Shown here one piece after another: positions 5,291 through 9,167 of a stretch of DNA of 9,167 bases. The notes under the pieces are model-generated. The model searched no databases and was not told the origin of the DNA. It was given only the letters and a program-made list of their open reading frames with translations. Every line of letters begins with the position of its first letter. Within the stretch, counting starts at the first letter, position 1. The stretch comes from Bacteroidota bacterium (GTDB taxonomy: Bacteria; Bacteroidota; Ignavibacteria; Tepidaquicellales; Tepidaquicellaceae). Made by a program: the position numbers and the translations under genes. Location: contig DOWN01000339.1 of assembly GCA_003519545.1 (NCBI GenBank), positions 1 through 9,167 on the forward strand. Direction: 5' to 3'.

Positions 5291-8200
5291 ATTTTCTTAA
5301 ACCTCACTATTACTTTCGTTCCTGTATTCTGAATAGATTCATATTCGATTTCCGCTTTCATATCATCAAGTGATTTTTTTGTAATCGCAAGCCCAAGCCC
5401 CATTCCCGATGATTTGGTTGAAAAATTCGGTTCAAATAAATTCTTAAGTGTGAACTCATCCATACCTATTCCGTTATCGCTTATCTCAACAACAAAAAAT
5501 TCTCCTTCTGCAAATGTATTTATATTTATCACTCCATTTTCAATAATTGCCTGAATCGAATTTTTAATTAAATTCTGAAAAATCCTGTTCAACTCTTCTT
5601 TGTCAGCAATAATTTTTACACTGTCATCATTAATGTTTATAATAAATTTTATATCCGGATGATTTATATATAATGATATAACACTTTTTAAAATCTCCAC
5701 CGGATAAACTTCTTCGTAATTCCTTTTTGGTAACTTTGCAAAGTTTGAAAACTCCGTTGCTATCCTGTTCAGTTTATCTATCTCATCTGATATTAATTTT
5801 TTTGTCGTTTCCAGATTCTCATCAAACTCATCCATCTTTCCTGATTTAAAACTTTCCGCCAAAAACTGTATAGATAATTTCATCGGTGTAAGTGGATTTT
5901 TAATTTCGTGAGCAACTCTCCTCGCAATATCTCTCCACGCACTTTCTCTTTCCGCCTTTTTGAGTTCATTCTTTGACCTCTCCAGATCTATTGTCATTTT
6001 ATTAAATGACCTTATCAAATCTCCCAGTTCATCTTTTCTTTTTACATCTATGAGTTTATATTTTTCACCTTTAGAAATTTTTTCTGTCACTTCTTTAAGT
6101 GCAATCACCGGATCTGAAATCTTATCGGTTAAAAATCCAACAAATATCAATAACGCAATAATCACTATAAAATATATTCCGAATATAAATGTCAGAGTTT
6201 CCGTTAACTCTTCGTTAATTTCATTCTGTCTGTAAACAAGTTGTGAAGATATTATGCCGGCTATATCATTTTTTGAATCCCTTAACGGCTTATAACCTAC
6301 AAGATAAGAAAACTTACCTATATCCTGATTTGAAATAAATAAATCCGATTTCTGTAGGAGTATATTATACACTGCTTCCGCATCCACTCTCGTATCAAGT
6401 AAATCAGATTTATACAACTCTTCATTCGTAGTGCTGATAAGTCGGTTTCTCAAAAATAAATTAAAATTCTTATCTATCTGCGATATGTTCCTTGTTAGAA
6501 ATTCTCTTTTTATCGTCGCAACCGAATCCTGATTTGAAATAAATGAAGTTGAAAAATTTATTCCCTTTAAACTTTCGTTTAATAAATTCAAATCAGATAC
6601 AATCTGATTTTTTAAATCCTGTTCATTTTTGTCAATAATAAATGACCTTGTATAAATAGCAAGTAAAATTATTGGTAAAACCGAAACAAAGAAAAATGAA
6701 ATAAAAATGATTGTTTTAAAACTTCTCCTTAAAAAATTCAGTCTTGAAAGATAAATCATCGCTATTATTAAATAAATAATAACTACAATCGAAAGCATAA
6801 ACAAAACATACTTAAGATAAAAAAATAAAATTGTTTTTAAATCATCCCGCTTGATACTTACTGAATATACTTTGTCGGCATCATCTTTCGACTTTCCGGC
6901 ATAAAAATAAAATGTTCTGTATTTTTCGTTGTTTATCGTTTCAATTCTCCAACTCGAATTGTTTTGTGAATTTTTTAAATACTCTCTGAATATATCAAGT
7001 GAATTAACCGTTGACTTTGCTATATCAAAATTATTGGAACTTATTATTTCATCATTTGAATATTCTGTTATTACAGGTTTTGAAATAAGTTTTTCAAGTA
7101 TATTATCCTGACTGTAATTTCTGAATATTTCCGCTGATGTCTGAAATAGCAAATTTTTAGATTCTTTGTGAACCGCTATCACAAGATATCCAAGCAGTTT
7201 AGCAAACTGAGTTTCTTTAAGTTCAAGTTTTTCTATCGGGGCTATTCCTACATAAAACTTTTCTTCAGGATTTTGTAATATTGCTATATTGTTTAATATC
7301 AGAGGAGAAAACTCATCCGTTGTATCGCTTAAATCTCCTGACTCATCAAATGCCATTGAATCTATATCAAATATATCTGTTTCTTCAATATCCATCGTAT
7401 CTGTTTGTTTATAAATCTCCTCAACAGTTACGTTATAGCCTTTGTCAAAAAAATTGGTTTTTAAAAAATCTACTATTTTATTTGTGTTAATCTTTGCATC
7501 ATTTATATTAAAATCACTTATCACTTTTTTATTTGTATCAAGAATTATCAAAGCCGAACTGAAACTCTCCGAATTCAGTTTACTTTCAGCCCATAGATAA
7601 AAAGATAACTGATTAGATAAATTCTTATCTATCATATCCTTCTCAATTCTCGGATTTGAAGACAAATTCAGTAATTCATTTGTTATCGTAAAATTAATTT
7701 TCTCGTCCTCATCCTCCGCAAGTTTCGTGGCAATTAGTTCTACGTATTTCGTTTCTTGTGATGTAACTTTTGATAAAATAATAAACGGTAATACACCTAT
7801 ACATATCAAAATTAAAAACGAAAGATTTTTCAGATTTAATATTTTATAATCTTTCTGCCGTATTGATTTATAACTTATATATATCGCAAGTAAACTTGTG
7901 GAAATTATAATTGCTAACCTGAGCAAATAATCAACCTTCAAATCTGTGAAATACATTTCCGTTAAATGATTTATAATTATCATTAACGTAAGATAAATAA
8001 ACGGATAATATTTTTTGTAAAATCCCGATTTGACTAATCGTAATGAATTTTGAAAAATATATAATGATGAAGAAGTGAATAAAATTAAAAATGTAAATGA
8101 TATAATTAAAATCGAAAACTGAACTATAAATAATTCTAATCCCGGAACAATATTTGCCCTGTCAAAAAAATTTAAGTTTGAATCAGTAATTATTCTCTCA

Positions 8201-9167
8201 AGCAATAATCCGAATATATACAGATATATAAAATATAATACAGTTGAAAAAAATATTTTCGTTATTGATATACCCGGTTTTTTTGTATCATTATATAACT
8301 TCGCTCTGTAGTTCCTGTAAGTTATTACTATTGAATAAATCGCAAGTATCAGAAAAAATAATGACGTGATAAATAATTCACCTATCGAAGTGAATAATCC
8401 GAAACCAAATGGAGTGGCAAAATAAGAAGGTGAAAATATATCAGTCTGAAAAGTCGCGGCAGGGAATTTAAAGTATAATAATAAATATCTTATAAATATT
8501 AGCCCCGCAGGAAATATCAAAATCTTAACCGTATCACTTTTTATTCTCTGAAGTAGAATTATTAAAGCCCAAATTAAAATAACTGATAATAAAAATCCGA
8601 GAATTGAAATAATCTTATTTGAAAATCCGGTGACATTTTCTTTGTATGTTTCAGGATCAAATTTTGATATTAATACTTTACCAATTAACGTTCCTTGAAT
8701 TCCGTATATATCAGATACAAGATAATTCTGATATTTCAATGAATCATATTCTATTTTACCGCTTATCGGGTTTGCGTTTATTATCTCAAGATTTATTTTT
8801 CTCTGCTGATTTACAGTCTGTGTAATTCCGAAATTAGGAAAGAACTGATTCTTAAGTTGAAATTTTATATCAATTAATTTAGCGGAGAGTGAAACTCCGA
8901 TTATATTATTTTCAGATTTTAAAGGTGCATAAATTATCAGATAAGTATAAAACCCGATATTTTTTAAATTTGTAAATTTCTGACCGCTTAGTGCTTTTTG
9001 AAGGAGAAAATATTCCGGTTGCAACTGTCTTCCGTTAAATGCAAATATCTCAAGATTCCTGTTATAAATTTCAATCTGATATAACTCATCAAGATTATAA
9101 TTTAGTATTGTTTCAAATCCTCTTTTTATGTTTGACTCTTCTAAATATGTGATAACCGATGTATCTG
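5287..9167 (-). CDS. Large NtrY-like membrane sensor histidine kinase (5' end outside window)
   Basis: At least 1293 codons are open to the window edge, so the N-terminus is missing. A TTG at 9024 is an internal codon; residue numbers below count from it. C-terminal core: HAMP about 964-1018, HisKA with AHEIKNPLTPMKLS and phospho-accepting H1039, then HATPase_c with N-box NLIKNSIQAI (1151-1160), G1 DNGIGM (1183-1188), F-box LFEPNFSTK (1196-1204), G2 SGMGLGLA (1206-1213) and a final NTGTKV. The AHEIKNPLTP-x-x-LS box is typical of NtrY-type kinases. In front I count 11 membrane spans: about 138-158, 167-186, 210-235, 256-276, 297-320, 341-357, 366-385, 401-419, 734-757, 771-791 and 943-965. Positive charges fit loops on the inside, leaving extracytoplasmic regions N-terminal to 137, at 420-733 and at 792-942. 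All catalytic motifs are intact. A phosphorylation partner is not visible; NtrX-like regulators are usual for the family. Confidence 0.9.
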   Translation of the reverse strand, partial: DTSVITYLEESNIKRGFETILNYNLDELYQIEIYNRNLEIFAFNGRQLQPEYFLLQKALSGQKFTNLKNIGFYTYLIIYAPLKSENNIIGVSLSAKLIDIKFQLKNQFFPNFGITQTVNQQRKINLEIINANPISGKIEYDSLKYQNYLVSDIYGIQGTLIGKVLISKFDPETYKENVTGFSNKIISILGFLLSVILIWALIILLQRIKSDTVKILIFPAGLIFIRYLLLYFKFPAATFQTDIFSPSYFATPFGFGLFTSIGELFITSLFFLILAIYSIVITYRNYRAKLYNDTKKPGISITKIFFSTVLYFIYLYIFGLLLERIITDSNLNFFDRANIVPGLELFIVQFSILIISFTFLILFTSSSLYIFQNSLRLVKSGFYKKYYPFIYLTLMIIINHLTEMYFTDLKVDYLLRLAIIISTSLLAIYISYKSIRQKDYKILNLKNLSFLILICIGVLPFIILSKVTSQETKYVELIATKLAEDEDEKINFTITNELLNLSSNPRIEKDMIDKNLSNQLSFYLWAESKLNSESFSSALIILDTNKKVISDFNINDAKINTNKIVDFLKTNFFDKGYNVTVEEIYKQTDTMDIEETDIFDIDSMAFDESGDLSDTTDEFSPLILNNIAILQNPEEKFYVGIAPIEKLELKETQFAKLLGYLVIAVHKESKNLLFQTSAEIFRNYSQDNILEKLISKPVITEYSNDEIISSNNFDIAKSTVNSLDIFREYLKNSQNNSSWRIETINNEKYRTFYFYAGKSKDDADKVYSVSIKRDDLKTILFFYLKYVLFMLSIVVIIYLIIAMIYLSRLNFLRRSFKTIIFISFFFVSVLPIILLAIYTRSFIIDKNEQDLKNQIVSDLNLLNESLKGINFSTSFISNQDSVATIKREFLTRNISQIDKNFNLFLRNRLISTTNEELYKSDLLDTRVDAEAVYNILLQKSDLFISNQDIGKFSYLVGYKPLRDSKNDIAGIISSQLVYRQNEINEELTETLTFIFGIYFIVIIALLIFVGFLTDKISDPVIALKEVTEKISKGEKYKLIDVKRKDELGDLIRSFNKMTIDLERSKNELKKAERESAWRDIARRVAHEIKNPLTPMKLSIQFLAESFKSGKMDEFDENLETTKKLISDEIDKLNRIATEFSNFAKLPKRNYEEVYPVEILKSVISLYINHPDIKFIININDDSVKIIADKEELNRIFQNLIKNSIQAIIENGVININTFAEGEFFVVEISDNGIGMDEFTLKNLFEPNFSTKSSGMGLGLAITKKSLDDMKAEIEYESIQNTGTKVIVRFKKI
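5302..5305 (-). promoter_or_regulatory. Possible ribosome binding site of the lipoprotein gene
   Basis: On the - strand GAGG lies 11 bases before the ATG at 5290, inside the 3' end of the kinase gene. The spacing is slightly long. Together with the ATGA stop-start overlap it favours the start at 5290 over the internal Met11. Confidence 0.4.

Noticed and set aside
4188..7490. Plus-strand open frames at 4188-4379, 5960-6235, 6929-7111 and 7281-7490
   Set aside because: They are antisense to the lipoprotein and kinase genes, whose motifs and overlaps are clear, and their products show no recognisable domain.
9022..9024. TTG at 9024 as the kinase start codon
   Set aside because: The frame stays open through every codon to 9165 at the window edge, and the upstream residues continue a sensor-like sequence, so the true start is outside the window.

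Overview
The window looks like a chromosomal segment of an AT-rich Gram-negative bacterium of the Bacteroidota/Chlorobiota/Ignavibacteriota (FCB) group. The signs are a Bacteroidota-type promoter (TTTG, then TATATTTG), a small acidic DUF2795-type protein of the kind common in that group, few Shine-Dalgarno sequences, an Omp85 outer-membrane protein and an SPII lipoprotein with an Ig-like domain. Ignavibacteria-like is my best guess, but this rests on overall gene style and not on a marker gene.

Layout. Positions 1-200 are non-coding and hold one convincing promoter. On the + strand there follow a 75-aa acidic DUF2795-type protein (201-428) and a strong intrinsic terminator (449-490). Next come a 673-aa Omp85/BamA-TamA-family outer-membrane protein (493-2514) and a DNA polymerase III delta-prime-like clamp-loader subunit (holB, 2514-3641), which overlaps the Omp85 gene by one base. 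A 233-bp gap between convergent genes (3642-3874) contains several small inverted repeats and a degenerate AATTCGTG-type repeat. On the - strand, reading right to left, are a very large NtrY-like membrane histidine kinase (9167-5287, 5' end outside the window) and a 471-aa Ig-domain lipoprotein (5290-3875). These two overlap by four bases (ATGA).

Functionally there are two blocks. The + strand block joins an envelope-biogenesis protein to a replication subunit by translational coupling; this is probably operon organisation and not a shared pathway. The - strand block joins a sensor kinase that has at least three extracytoplasmic regions and 11 visible membrane spans to a periplasm-facing lipoprotein, which suggests, without proof, an envelope-sensing pair. 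No response regulator is visible.

I see no mobile element, phage gene, tRNA, rRNA or CRISPR array. Most of the window is ordinary core-type sequence. The parts most worth a second look are the kinase architecture with its coupled lipoprotein, the terminator that abuts the Omp85 start codon, and the repeat-rich convergent gap.
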